NCBI RefSeq assembly: GCF_009937975.1
Contig: NZ_AP018441.1
Coordinates: 5,766,001 to 5,830,000, forward strand
Reading direction: 5' to 3'
Source of the DNA: Undibacterium sp. YM2
GTDB lineage: Bacteria; Pseudomonadota; Gammaproteobacteria; Burkholderiales; Burkholderiaceae_D
Length of the DNA: 64,000 nucleotides
Part shown: positions 53,762 to 62,672 of the stretch, one piece after another
How the letters are laid out: each line of letters opens with the position of its first letter
How positions within the stretch are numbered: the first letter of the stretch is position 1
Made by a program: the position numbers and the translations under genes
The notes under the pieces: generated by a model
What the model saw: the letters and a program-made list of their open reading frames with translations, nothing else
Told to the model about the DNA's origin: nothing
Databases searched by the model: none

Positions 53762-54292
53762 CTACTGAATCTGCTTGTGAAAAAAAGTCGTCCCGCAAAA
53801 TTCGCCATCCGGCATCAGGGCATAATTGGGTACCACGCCCACTTTCTGCCAGCCTGCGCGCTCATACAGGCGTTCGGCATCGCCACCTGTGACGGTATCA
53901 AGCACCAGCACAGACTTGCCTGCGGTTTTGGCGGCTTGTTCAACTGCCGCCATGAGGGCTTGTGCAATGCCTTTGCGACGCGCCTTTCTGTGCACCAGCA
54001 TTTTGGCGACATCGGCACGGTGCGGCTGGTTGTCTGGCATAGCCGTGATCAATTGTACCGTGCCCAGGATATCGCCGCTGTCATCGCGGGCAACCAGCAA
54101 GACCCGCTCCTTGCGCGCCACGCCTTCAGCCACGCCCTGCCAGAATTGCAGCGCACGTTCGCGCGGCAAAGGCCACATGAAGCTGACAGATGCACCACCG
54201 GCTACACAGTCCGTCAATACCTCGGCCAATGCAGCTACATTTGCCTGCGCTGCTGCGGCATCGAGAATCTGGATGTGGACTTGCTCAGACAT
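53762..54292 (-). CDS. GNAT acetyltransferase, tabtoxin-resistance-like
   Basis: 176 residues after GGAGTAAATC. Acetyl-CoA-binding loop RRKGIAQALMAAVEQAAK is at about 110-127, with GGASVSFMWPLPRERALQFW near 33-52, as in the Ttr/RimI-like branch that acetylates beta-lactam or dipeptide-like toxins. C-terminal VLDTVTGGDAERLYERAGW is standard. Substrate unknown. Confidence 0.88.
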   Translation of the reverse strand: MSEQVHIQILDAAAAQANVAALAEVLTDCVAGGASVSFMWPLPRERALQFWQGVAEGVARKERVLLVARDDSGDILGTVQLITAMPDNQPHRADVAKMLVHRKARRKGIAQALMAAVEQAAKTAGKSVLVLDTVTGGDAERLYERAGWQKVGVVPNYALMPDGEFCGTTFFHKQIQ

Positions 54293-54327
54293 GATTTACT
54301 CCATGAGTTGAAAACTGAAAGAGACTG

Positions 54328-54885
54328 CTACTTGCACAGCGCCACCAGATAACGTGCCGCGATTTTTCCAGGATTATGGAAGGTGATAGGTTTATCCAGG
54401 CCCATGGAAAGACAATCGCCAGTCTGCAAGTCCCAAACCTGCTCCCCAACGGAGAGACGCATCTGGCCCGCCATTATCCAGACTTGCTGCTGTATATCGA
54501 CATCACGATGGAAACTGTCGTAGCGCACGGTTTGTCCCGCCGGGAATTCAACTTCGACTAGTTGAAGAGGCGAAGGCAGGCCGGGGGAGAGATTGCGGCG
54601 CATATAGCCGGAAGCAGGATCAGTCCAGCACACCTGCTCGGCCAGACGCGAGACTGGCAAAGCCGCGGCAGCAGGCGTGCTGTCCTCAAACAGGGACGCC
54701 AGCGTCACCCCCAGTCCCACAGCCAGTTTGTCTAGCGCGGCTGCAGTGGGGCTGCTCTCGCCTCTTTCTATGAGCGAAATATTCGAACGGCTGACGCCGC
54801 TGCGCTTGGCCAGCGCATCCAGCGACAGTTTTTGCTGATCGCGCAAGTCACGCACCCTGCGGGCAATAATCGTATTGATATCCAT
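54328..54885 (-). CDS. XRE-cupin transcriptional regulator
   Basis: 185 residues from the ATG at 54885, which has GGAAA upstream; an ATG at 54894 is also possible. An N-terminal Xre-type helix-turn-helix (RDQQKLSLDALAKRSGVSRSNISLIERGESSP) is followed by a cupin domain (about 105-180, including DVDIQQQVWIMAGQMRLSVGE). Such regulators sense small metabolites in the cupin and often control neighbouring amino-acid or acetyltransferase genes. It lies between the GNAT and aminotransferase genes, both on the same strand. Confidence 0.9.
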   Translation of the reverse strand: MDINTIIARRVRDLRDQQKLSLDALAKRSGVSRSNISLIERGESSPTAAALDKLAVGLGVTLASLFEDSTPAAAALPVSRLAEQVCWTDPASGYMRRNLSPGLPSPLQLVEVEFPAGQTVRYDSFHRDVDIQQQVWIMAGQMRLSVGEQVWDLQTGDCLSMGLDKPITFHNPGKIAARYLVALCK

Positions 54886-54965
54886 AATTTCCATTATATA
54901 GGATATTTAAATCCTGTAAACTGGAAATTATTTCTTTACTTCCTTGCGACTACATCCCGCCGCGA

Positions 54966-56141
54966 TCAGGCTTGCGTCAGTTGTTTGATCGCTGCTACCA
55001 GCTTGTCGAGGTCTTCCAGGCTGGTATATAAATGCGGCGTCACCCTGACGATGTCATGCCCATCCAGATCGCGCGTGACGGTAAATATCTTGTGTTCGCG
55101 CATGAGGTAATCAACAATCGCATGACCAGAATTGCCTGCGATACCAAAACCGGCAATCGCGCACGAGCGTTGCGGGTCCGTCGGTGTCATGATGCGCACA
55201 TCGGGCAGGCCACGCACCTGATTGACCCAGTATTGCGTCAGGTAGCGCAGGCGCGCTTCCTTATTGGCCGAACCTATGGATGCATGAAACTGCAGCGCGT
55301 CCAGCACCGTCAGGATATTTGCTGGCGGCACCGTACCGACTTGCGTGAATTTGAAAATCTCATTGTCGGCAAATTTGGCATTGCCAAACAGCGGCGCAAT
55401 ATCCGCGACCCGGTTCTTGCGTATATATAGCATGCCCACGCCCAGCGGCACACCCAGCCATTTGTGCAAATTCACCGCAACAAAATCTGCCCCCAACTCG
55501 GTCATGCGATAGTTCAGATGAGCAAAGGAATGCGCCGCATCAACCATGACATCAACACCGTGACGTTTCGCCATGGCCGTGATCTTGGCAATCGGCATGA
55601 TCTGCCCTGTCCTGTGCACGATGTGGGTGACCAGTATCAGTTTGGTTCGGGGTGTAATCGCCTGCTCATACTGGGCCACGATTTCTTCATCACTGGCAGG
55701 GTCGAAAGGCAATTGCAAATGCCGCAGTTGTATCTGCTTGCGCTGTTCCAGCATCAGCAGGGTATCGATGACGAGATCGTAATCATGGGTAGCCAGGATG
55801 ACTTCATCACCCGCCTGCAAGGGATAACCTTGCAACAGAATATTCATGCCCTCAATCAGATTACGGGTCAGCACCAGCTCGCCCTCATCCACCCCACAAA
55901 AATCCTTGAGCGCCTGCATGACTTGCACAAACATAGGCGCATAACGCACCCGCAAGAAATACGAAGTCTCGGCATTCACCTGCGCCTGATAACGCTGGAA
56001 AGCTTCAAACACAGGCTGTGCCTGCACGCCGAAATAGCCGTTTTCGAGATTGATGAAATCTGGCGAAACGGTGTACTGGTCACGGATATCTGACCAGTAA
56101 GCCTCATCATCTGCTGCGATGTGTTGCAAATTATTAGACAA
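54966..56141 (-). CDS. Class V aminotransferase (isopenicillin-N-epimerase-like)
   Basis: 391 residues from a TTG at 56141 that has CAGGAG 6 bp upstream; an ATG at 56177 extends the reading by 12 residues but has no ribosome site. PLP-binding Lys lies in ADFVAVNLHKWLGVPLG (about residue 226 of the shorter form), with VDVMVDAAHSFAHLNYR holding the conserved Asp-His pair. The fold is that of cysteine desulfurase/isopenicillin-N epimerase; real activity could be racemase, lyase or desulfurase. The gene is divergent from the ankyrin gene. Confidence 0.87.
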   Translation of the reverse strand: MSNNLQHIAADDEAYWSDIRDQYTVSPDFINLENGYFGVQAQPVFEAFQRYQAQVNAETSYFLRVRYAPMFVQVMQALKDFCGVDEGELVLTRNLIEGMNILLQGYPLQAGDEVILATHDYDLVIDTLLMLEQRKQIQLRHLQLPFDPASDEEIVAQYEQAITPRTKLILVTHIVHRTGQIMPIAKITAMAKRHGVDVMVDAAHSFAHLNYRMTELGADFVAVNLHKWLGVPLGVGMLYIRKNRVADIAPLFGNAKFADNEIFKFTQVGTVPPANILTVLDALQFHASIGSANKEARLRYLTQYWVNQVRGLPDVRIMTPTDPQRSCAIAGFGIAGNSGHAIVDYLMREHKIFTVTRDLDGHDIVRVTPHLYTSLEDLDKLVAAIKQLTQA

Positions 56142-56311
56142 AACAAACTCCTGTTTTAATTCACGCGGATAAAGCATGTGATAATCTGACTTCGAATGAC
56201 ATACCGTCAGCTTTCATAAAGAGATGTGCGTTGAGATGAAAAGTTCCCTAAAACAAATCGAATGATCACATCAATCTTGTTAATGCCGGTCTTTTGGACC
56301 AGTGCTTACCC

Positions 56312-57718
56312 ATGCGAAGATTTGAGCCAATAAAAACTCCGGTCCTGTTACGTACCATACATAACAATAGTGCCAACTTAATCGAAGAAGTAAAACAGAT
56401 AATAGCTCAAGAAACGGGCCCTGATCACATAGCCGAGTGTGAGAAACCAGCACTAAGGGTGTTGTCCTACAATGGTCGCTTTGACGTGGTCAAATTGCTG
56501 CTGGATGCTGGCGCCAAAGAATCTGAGCTTAACTGGACAGATGTCATGCAGGAAGTCGCATTCGGAACGACTGCGAGCCTGAAGCAAAAAATCGAAGAAA
56601 CAGGTGATCTGGAGACGGCAGATTTTTTGTCGCGCACACCATTTTTAATTGCGGCTCTTCTTGGTGACATTGAAAAAGCGCGTCTATTGCTCAAACTTGG
56701 CGCAAATAGAGAAGCGGTGGGTTTTGGTGGTAGAAATGCGACTCAATATGCGGTCCAGACAAATCAAATACCTATGTTGACATGGTTGCTTGAGGAGGGA
56801 TTCAGTATTGAAGCCACTGACAATCATCTTAATACACCCTTAATCCTGGCGGCAGAACTTGGGCTGACTGACTGCGTAAAATTTCTGCTTGAACGAGGTG
56901 CTGATATCTCTAAAGGCAATCACATTCCTTATCGAGCAATTCGAGTGGCAAAGAATTTGGATATCGTTGATCTGTTGGTCAAATGTGGCGAAGACATCAA
57001 CGACATCAGTTCCCAAATGCATGCAAATTTGCTGGGAATAAAACACAATGCTTCACCTGTCGTACCAAAAGATGATTATCTCAATGGAAGATACAGAGAA
57101 TTCGGTACAGGTAACGCCATAAAAACCAATAAACCCTTTTGGTTGGCGATGATACGCTCCGGCGCTTCTGCATGGCGTGCAAATGAAATGTTTCATGATG
57201 AAGGCAGCCACGATGGCAACATCATCTGGTGTTATCAGCGCTTTGGCAGAACAACTACTATCTTGCCCGATGGCCGCATCATAGAAATCGGTGGTGAGCA
57301 TGAAGATTTTTACGATCCCGATTTTTGCATTTACAACGATGTTTGCGTCTTTGAAAAGAATGGCAACATCAACATCTACAGTTACTCTGCCGAGATATTC
57401 CCTCCAACAGATTTTCACACGGCGACACTGGTTGATGAAGACATATACATCATCGGCAGACTAGGCTATCCAGAAACACGGGTTGCAGGATTTACGCCTG
57501 TCTATAAACTGGATACGAAATCACTGCAAATCAGTCGGTTTGACACTACGGGCGACAAGCCTGGCTTTATCAGCCATCACAAGGCAAAACTCAAAGATGG
57601 CAAAATTTTAGTGTCTGGTGGAAAGCAAATTATCTTGAGCGATGGCAAAGAAGACTATATCGACAATACAGAAAATTTCCAGCTATGCTTGAAAACCGGC
57701 GTGTGGTCAGTTGCATAA
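56312..57718 (+). CDS. Ankyrin-repeat protein with C-terminal propeller-like region
   Basis: 469 residues from the ATG at 56312; a TTG at 56294 would add six. Ankyrin repeats span about residues 40-235, for example LSYNGRFDVVKLLLDAGAKE, LIAALLGDIEKARLLLKLG and LILAAELGLTDCVKFLLER. The C-terminal 220 residues look like kelch-type strands (DGRIIEIGGEHEDF, YIIGRLGYPETRVAGFTPVY, KLKDGKILVSGGKQ). There is no signal peptide. The gene is AT-richer than its neighbours and uses codons such as AGA and ATA more often, suggesting horizontal gain. Function unknown; protein-protein interaction is expected. Confidence 0.78.
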   Translation: MRRFEPIKTPVLLRTIHNNSANLIEEVKQIIAQETGPDHIAECEKPALRVLSYNGRFDVVKLLLDAGAKESELNWTDVMQEVAFGTTASLKQKIEETGDLETADFLSRTPFLIAALLGDIEKARLLLKLGANREAVGFGGRNATQYAVQTNQIPMLTWLLEEGFSIEATDNHLNTPLILAAELGLTDCVKFLLERGADISKGNHIPYRAIRVAKNLDIVDLLVKCGEDINDISSQMHANLLGIKHNASPVVPKDDYLNGRYREFGTGNAIKTNKPFWLAMIRSGASAWRANEMFHDEGSHDGNIIWCYQRFGRTTTILPDGRIIEIGGEHEDFYDPDFCIYNDVCVFEKNGNINIYSYSAEIFPPTDFHTATLVDEDIYIIGRLGYPETRVAGFTPVYKLDTKSLQISRFDTTGDKPGFISHHKAKLKDGKILVSGGKQIILSDGKEDYIDNTENFQLCLKTGVWSVA

Positions 57719-57842
57719 AGCTGCTTTGAAAAGTTTGTCATCTGTTGGTCATAAATGACCAATTCGCCCCCGAAGCCCCATCCTTCTTGCATTCTGCGTA
57801 TAGCTCCTCTAGCATGGCGTGGTTAACTTTTAAGCACGCGCC

Positions 57843-58853
57843 ATGTCTGCACTGCCTGAACTGAATGAATTGGAACGCATCATCGCCCTTGGCCGTGGAC
57901 AGCTGGAGGTCGATGTCTTGTGCGAGGTCGCGGTCAAGAGCAGGCAATTCCCTGTGTATAAACTGGCGCTAGGTAACCCTGATACCAGCCTGCCCGCCAT
58001 CGGTTTTTTTGGTGGCATACATGGGTTGGAGCGCATAGGCACGCAAGTCTTGCTGACTTTCCTGCGCGGCCTGCTGACACGGCTTTCCTGGGACAAGAGC
58101 CTGCAACATATGTTGCAGGATGTGCGCCTGGTGTTCATGCCATTGATCAATCCCGGCGGCATGTGGCAGTCAACGCGTTGCAACCCCAGTGGTGTTGATC
58201 TGATGCGCAATGCGCCAGTCGAAGCGCAAGACAAGGTGCCTTTCCTGCTCGGTGGACATCGCTATAGCCCGCGCCTGCCCTGGTATCGCGGTGCTGCCGG
58301 CGCAGAGATGGAAGCAGAGAACCTGGCGCTGTGCCGCACCGTGCAACAGGAATTGCTGGCCCGCCCTTTCAGCATGGCGATAGATTGCCACTCGGGATTT
58401 GGCTTGCGTGACCGCGTCTGGTTTCCGCATGCGCACAGTGTGCATCCCATCGACCATCTGGCTGACATTCTGGCGCTGGAAGAATTATTCGAGCAGACCC
58501 ACCCCAATCATTCCTACCTGTTTGAACCACAAAGCCTGCAATACCGCACCCATGGCGATATCTGGGATTACCTCTACCTGCAGGCGCAGCAGGACAGCAG
58601 CAAGACCTTTTTGCCACTGACGCTGGAAATGGGATCCTGGCTATGGGTCAAGAAAAACCCGCGTCAGTTATTTTCGCGGCATGGCATGTTCAACCCGGTA
58701 GCGCAGCACAGGCTGAGCCGGGTATTGCGCAGGCATAATTCCTGGCTGGATTTTCTGATGCGGGCAACTTGCGGCCATGCGCAATGGCTGGCGCAGGGCC
58801 CTACCCGCTTGCGTTTGCAAGAGCGTGCTGTAGCACGCTGGTACCGGCCATGA
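57843..58853 (+). CDS. M14 family zinc carboxypeptidase-like
   Basis: 336 residues. The HxxE metal motif is in GGIHGLERIGTQ (about residues 60-63), a third ligand in AIDCHSGFG (about 180), and a candidate catalytic Glu in PLTLEMGSW (about 260). The central RCNPSGVDLMRNAPV is characteristic of the M14/succinylglutamate-desuccinylase-like branch. It should cleave a terminal amino acid or acyl group. It overlaps the downstream hydrolase by 4 bp, so both are translated together and may act on one substrate. Confidence 0.88.
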   Translation: MSALPELNELERIIALGRGQLEVDVLCEVAVKSRQFPVYKLALGNPDTSLPAIGFFGGIHGLERIGTQVLLTFLRGLLTRLSWDKSLQHMLQDVRLVFMPLINPGGMWQSTRCNPSGVDLMRNAPVEAQDKVPFLLGGHRYSPRLPWYRGAAGAEMEAENLALCRTVQQELLARPFSMAIDCHSGFGLRDRVWFPHAHSVHPIDHLADILALEELFEQTHPNHSYLFEPQSLQYRTHGDIWDYLYLQAQQDSSKTFLPLTLEMGSWLWVKKNPRQLFSRHGMFNPVAQHRLSRVLRRHNSWLDFLMRATCGHAQWLAQGPTRLRLQERAVARWYRP

Positions 58854-59638
58854 CGACCTGGGTATTATTGCGCGGTCTCATGCGCGAGAGCAGGCACTGG
58901 GGAGATTTTCCTGCACACTTCCAGCAAGCTGTTGGGGCGGAGCGTGTGCTGTGCCTGGACTTCCCTGGCAATGGTCAATTACATGCCGAGCATAGCCTGA
59001 CCACGGTAGCCACAATGGCAGATCATTGCCACCGGCAGTTACAGGTACAAGGGGTAGCAGGACCTGTGCATGTACTGGCAGTTTCGCTGGGTGCCATGGT
59101 GGCGCTGGCCTGGGCAGACCGGTACCCGGATGACTTGCAACGCATGGTGCTGATCAATACCAGCGTGGCACCGCATAATCCCTTTTATCACAGGCTGAGA
59201 CCGGCAAATTATCCGGCATTGATTACGACCATGCTGTTTGGCTCAAGCGAGCAGCGCGAACGCTTGATCTTGCGCATCACCAGCAATCTGCAAACTGCAG
59301 AACAGGTCAAAGCAATTATCAAGCGCTGGACTGCATATGCGCAGGAAAAGCCTATTAGCGTGGACAATATCCTGCGGCAATTACTGGCCGCCATGCGTTT
59401 TCGTGCGCCGCCATATTCGGATAAAGTTCCGCTACTCTTGCTGGCAGGTGAGCAGGACAAGCTCGTCAATGCAGCTTGCTCACGCAAACTGGCAGGCTTA
59501 TGGCATTGCCCTCTGCACTTGCATCCCACGGCAGGCCATGACTTGCCACTCGATGATGCGGGCTGGGTCATACAACAAGTTGTGAACTGGCAAGTGGATA
59601 TTAATTTTGCGCCAGCTCTGCCACCAGAAAATCAATGA
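58850..59638 (+). CDS. Alpha/beta hydrolase
   Basis: 262 residues from the ATG at 58850, whose ATGA overlap with the peptidase stop fixes the start (a reading from 58769 would bury 85 bp of the upstream gene). TTWVLLRGLMRESRHWGDF, then the nucleophile elbow AVSLGAMVALAWA and a final His in PTAGHDLPLDD. The elbow Ser is the expected nucleophile; the Asp is in LLAGEQDKLV. The product may hydrolyse an ester, amide or thioester. Convergent with the LysR gene, overlapping it by 38 bp. Confidence 0.88.
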   Translation: MTTWVLLRGLMRESRHWGDFPAHFQQAVGAERVLCLDFPGNGQLHAEHSLTTVATMADHCHRQLQVQGVAGPVHVLAVSLGAMVALAWADRYPDDLQRMVLINTSVAPHNPFYHRLRPANYPALITTMLFGSSEQRERLILRITSNLQTAEQVKAIIKRWTAYAQEKPISVDNILRQLLAAMRFRAPPYSDKVPLLLLAGEQDKLVNAACSRKLAGLWHCPLHLHPTAGHDLPLDDAGWVIQQVVNWQVDINFAPALPPENQ

Positions 59639-60515
59639 ACACCCTGACGCGCAAGGGCAGATGACGGTCACGCGGGTAGAGTAATGAAAATGGCCGGGTG
59701 CGCCCTTTGAATTCTTGCAGCACTTCGACCATGCGGCCAGCCCGCAAGTCCTCTTCGACCATAAAGCGCGAAGATTGCATCAATCCTGCGCCATTTTTTG
59801 CGAGGGTGATGATGCCCAGCAAATCTTCAGAGCAGGTGAGCCCACCTTTGGTCGGCCAATCGACATCCACGCCATCGCGCCTGAATATCCAGACTATATT
59901 TTGCCCGGCACTGGGCAAGACAAATTGCAGGCATTCATGCCTGTCCAGGTCTTCCAGCCTGGTCGGCACGCCAAAACGCTGCAGGTATTCTGGCGTGGCA
60001 CAGACCACGATCTCGGTATCCTCAAGACGGCGCGCAATCATGCCTGAATCCGGCGGGTTACGGCCACGTATGACCAGGTCAAAGCCATCGGCGGTCAGAT
60101 CAACATTGCGGTTGCTGAGTTGCAAATCCAGTTTGACCAGCGGATACATCTGGCGGAATTTTGCCAGCAGGGGCAGCACCCGGTAATGCCCGTAAGGCGT
60201 GGGCATGCTGATGCGTACCAGGCCAGCCGGTTGCATTTGCTGGCCGGACACTTCACGCTCAGCCTCTACCAACTGGTTCAGCGCCTGGCGGCATTGCACA
60301 AAATACGCACGCCCAGCCTCGGTCAGCCGCAATTGCCGCGTGGTGCGTACAAACAGGCGTACACCTATGCGTTCTTCCAGTCTGGCGATTGAACGGCTGA
60401 CAGCAGCTGGCGTCAGGCCTGCCGCATTGGCTGCATCCTTGAAGCTTTCCAGCTCTGCAGCCAGGCAAAACAATTCTATGCTGCCCAGCAACACATCCGC
60501 AAAATGTCGATTCAC
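59601..60515 (-). CDS. LysR family transcriptional regulator
   Basis: 304 residues from a GTG at 60515. The N-terminal helix-turn-helix (ELESFKDAANAAGLTPAAVSRSIARLEERIGVRLFVR, split at the turn) is followed by a typical two-lobed effector domain from about residue 90. It is divergent from the GST gene, so that gene and those after it are the likely targets, along with its own promoter. Confidence 0.93.
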   Translation of the reverse strand: MNRHFADVLLGSIELFCLAAELESFKDAANAAGLTPAAVSRSIARLEERIGVRLFVRTTRQLRLTEAGRAYFVQCRQALNQLVEAEREVSGQQMQPAGLVRISMPTPYGHYRVLPLLAKFRQMYPLVKLDLQLSNRNVDLTADGFDLVIRGRNPPDSGMIARRLEDTEIVVCATPEYLQRFGVPTRLEDLDRHECLQFVLPSAGQNIVWIFRRDGVDVDWPTKGGLTCSEDLLGIITLAKNGAGLMQSSRFMVEEDLRAGRMVEVLQEFKGRTRPFSLLYPRDRHLPLRVRVFIDFLVAELAQN

Positions 60516-60642
60516 ATTACACCATGTAATTTATAAAGTAACTTTCGCCTAGTTTATCAACTATTTCGTTTGGCATAGTATGCCGTCACGCCCTGCCCAT
60601 CATGGCAGTTCAGCCAGTCAACCTTTATCGAAAGCCAAACCC

Positions 60643-61248
60643 ATGAAACTCTATTTCTCCCCAGGTGCCTGCTCTTTGTCCCCACACATCATCCTGCGTG
60701 AAGCTGGCCTGGATTTCACTTTGCAAAAAGTCGATACCTATGTTCATAAAACTGCCGATGGCCTGGACTTCTACAGCATCAATCCCAAAGGCCAGGTGCC
60801 CACGGTAGAACTTGATAATGGCGAGATACTGACCGAGGGCTCCATCATTGCCCAGTACATCGTCGAACGCGCAGAAAACCGCGATCTGCTGCCAGCATCC
60901 GGCCTCGCACGTTACCGTGTGCTTGAGTGGCAAAACTACATCAGCTCAGAATTGCACAAGTCCTTCGCACCACTGTTTGATGCTGACATGCCTGCCGAAG
61001 GTAAAGCGCGTGTCGCAGAACTCTTGCGCAAGAAATTTGCATGGGTTAACAGCCGCCTCGAAGGCCGCACTTACCTGACCGGTGACACCTTCACCGTCGC
61101 CGACGCTTATCTGTTCACCGTCAGCGGCTGGAGCAAACACGTGAACCTTGATATCAGTGACTTTACCCACCTGCAAAAATTTCTCGCCAGCGTCAAGTCC
61201 AGGCCGCATGTACAAGCGGCACTAAAAGCCGAAGGCCTGCCTTCCTGA
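60643..61248 (+). CDS. Glutathione S-transferase (GstA-like)
   Basis: 201 residues from the ATG at 60643. KLYFSPGACSLSPHIILREAGLDF (about residues 2-25) has the Cys10 region of the beta class, followed by KGQVPTVELDNGEILTEGSIIAQYI, the glutathione-binding site. The C-terminal helical domain includes GDTFTVADAYLFTVSGW. It conjugates or reduces substrates with glutathione, which fits with gshA in this window. First gene of a LysR-divergent group of three. Confidence 0.92.
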   Translation: MKLYFSPGACSLSPHIILREAGLDFTLQKVDTYVHKTADGLDFYSINPKGQVPTVELDNGEILTEGSIIAQYIVERAENRDLLPASGLARYRVLEWQNYISSELHKSFAPLFDADMPAEGKARVAELLRKKFAWVNSRLEGRTYLTGDTFTVADAYLFTVSGWSKHVNLDISDFTHLQKFLASVKSRPHVQAALKAEGLPS

Positions 61249-61275
61249 TATCATCAGCAGTGAAGAGAGCAAGCC

Positions 61276-61479
61276 ATGCCCTATGTACTCATACAGGTCA
61301 CCCGCGAAAATGTCAGCGCAGCACAAAAAGCCGAACTGATAGCCGGTGCCACCGATTTGCTGGTACGCGTACTCAACAAGGATCCTGCCACGACTTTTGT
61401 CGTCATAGAAGAAGTGGATACTGATAACTGGGGAGTAGGCGGCATACCAGTCACGCAATTGCGTCAGTTGCAAGCTTAG
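61276..61479 (+). CDS. 4-oxalocrotonate tautomerase family protein
   Basis: 67 residues. The start Met-Pro gives the N-terminal catalytic Pro after Met removal, and the rest (PYVLIQVTRENVSAAQKAEL, then VVIEEVDTDNWGVGG) matches the small 4-OT hexamer or trimer family. It catalyses keto-enol tautomerisation or related chemistry. Follows GST by 27 bp. Confidence 0.9.
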   Translation: MPYVLIQVTRENVSAAQKAELIAGATDLLVRVLNKDPATTFVVIEEVDTDNWGVGGIPVTQLRQLQA

Positions 61480-61486
61480 CAGCACG

Positions 61487-61515
61487 AAAAAACAGGGTGG
61501 CTGACAGCCACCCTG
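61487..61515 (-). terminator. Perfect hairpin with T-run on the minus strand
   Basis: CAGGGTGGCT-GAC-AGCCACCCTG (10-bp perfect stem) is bounded on the left by six A residues, which read as T6 on the minus strand, the form of a strong minus-strand terminator. Both flanking genes are on the plus strand, so its natural transcript is unclear. Confidence 0.7.
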
Positions 61516-61535
61516 CTCAAACAAGAAAGGCAAAA

Positions 61536-61913
61536 ATGGAAACTGCATATCCCGACATCATCGCCATGCTGAACCGTTACTTCGACGGCCTGTACCACAG
61601 TGACACCAGCATACTCGCCCAGGTATTCCACCCCGAAGCCCATTACTACTGCGCCACCGAAGGGCATTTACTGCACCTGGACATGCAGCAATACTTCCCC
61701 GTCGTCGATAAACGCCCCGCCCCCGCCAGCAAAAACGAAACTCGCCGCGACCGCATCCTCTCCCTAGAAATGGCAGGCCCGGTCACCGCCTTCGCCCGCG
61801 TCGAATGCGCGATTGCCAACAAGTTTTTTACTGATTTTTTAACGCTGGTAAAACTGGATGGGAGGTGGCAGATTGTGAGTAAGGTGTTTCATTTTGAATT
61901 GATGGATGTTTGA
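61536..61913 (+). CDS. NTF2-like (lumazine-binding/SnoaL-type) protein
   Basis: 125 residues from the ATG at 61536, with AAAGG upstream. PDIIAMLNRYFDGLYHSD, then LAQVFHPEAHYYCATEGHL and FTDFLTLVKLDGRWQIVSKVFH are typical of the cone-shaped NTF2-like fold (PF12893 type). Function is unknown; relatives are cyclases, isomerases or dehydratases. Third gene after GST; a hairpin lies between it and the tautomerase. Confidence 0.85.
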   Translation: METAYPDIIAMLNRYFDGLYHSDTSILAQVFHPEAHYYCATEGHLLHLDMQQYFPVVDKRPAPASKNETRRDRILSLEMAGPVTAFARVECAIANKFFTDFLTLVKLDGRWQIVSKVFHFELMDV

Positions 61914-61950
61914 GAGGAAAAGTGACTCATATCCTGGCAATATGAAACAT

Positions 61951-62349
61951 GGTCGCGTTGACATTGTTTTTGAATTTGAAGTTGCTTTTGACGTTGCCTT
62001 TGATTTTTTGCAGTTCCCATGTGTAGACGCCGTTTGTGTGGTACAGAAAATGGAAAAAGAAGGGCCGCTGTTTGAGCCGCAGGCGAGTTTCGGACCTTCC
62101 CATTTTTTGTACTACACAAACGGGAACCCCCTTTAGGGGGCGGCTATGCCTGGGTCGCCTTTTTGGCTTACCTTTTTGGCGAAGCAAAAAGGTAAGTAGC
62201 CGCCGGTCTATCACCGGCCTGCAATCTTAAATGACGTGTACATGCATTTGAAAAGTAAAGACTTGAGCAATACGAATCAAGCATTAGACGCTGCAACAGT
62301 ATGCGACGAACGCCGCTGGATTCCAGCTAACCCCATGCTGGAATGACGC
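61951..62349 (+). repeat. Dispersed structured repeat, copy 2
   Basis: Resembles 22295-22690 over its length. Paired arms: 62031-62053 with 62100-62122 (23 bp), CCCCC-TTTA-GGGGG (62127-62140), CTTACCTTTTT / AAAAAGGTAAG (62167-62177 with 62186-62196), GCCGGT / ACCGGC (62202-62218) and ATTCCAGC / GCTGGAAT (62320-62344). Relative to copy 1 several arms differ on both sides in a paired way. No gene is seen inside. Confidence 0.9.
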
Positions 62350-62672
62350 TAATAAGGGTTTCGGTAATCGAAGGCTTACGACTCGGTAAACTTCTTACAA
62401 AGTCTGGTTCGAATATCAGTCAAGTAAGCTGCTGTGCAAAACTCAAAGAAATCACGTTATTGAGATTACCCCACTTTGTAGGAAAACCACCCGAAAAAAC
62501 ACCACCTCAAGATTTTTCAAACAATAAGTTGTACACTGTGCCACACCAGAGTCAACAACCAGACTCACAGGCAAGCTCTGCATAAGGCGGGCTGAAAGCA
62601 AGGCCGTATTGAGTATCAAGCACAGACCAGGATCACACTGGTCTGCCGATTGAATTTCTTAGCCCCAACATC
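62350..62672. other. Intergenic region upstream of egtD
   Basis: 323 bp with no convincing gene or hairpin; an 80-codon frame at 62343-62585 looks random. The egtD promoter should be here. Confidence 0.5.

Noticed and set aside
56312..59638. Possible defence or toxin island made of the ankyrin, M14 peptidase and hydrolase genes
   Set aside because: No nuclease, NTPase, immunity or secretion gene is adjacent, and base composition of the last two matches the surroundings.
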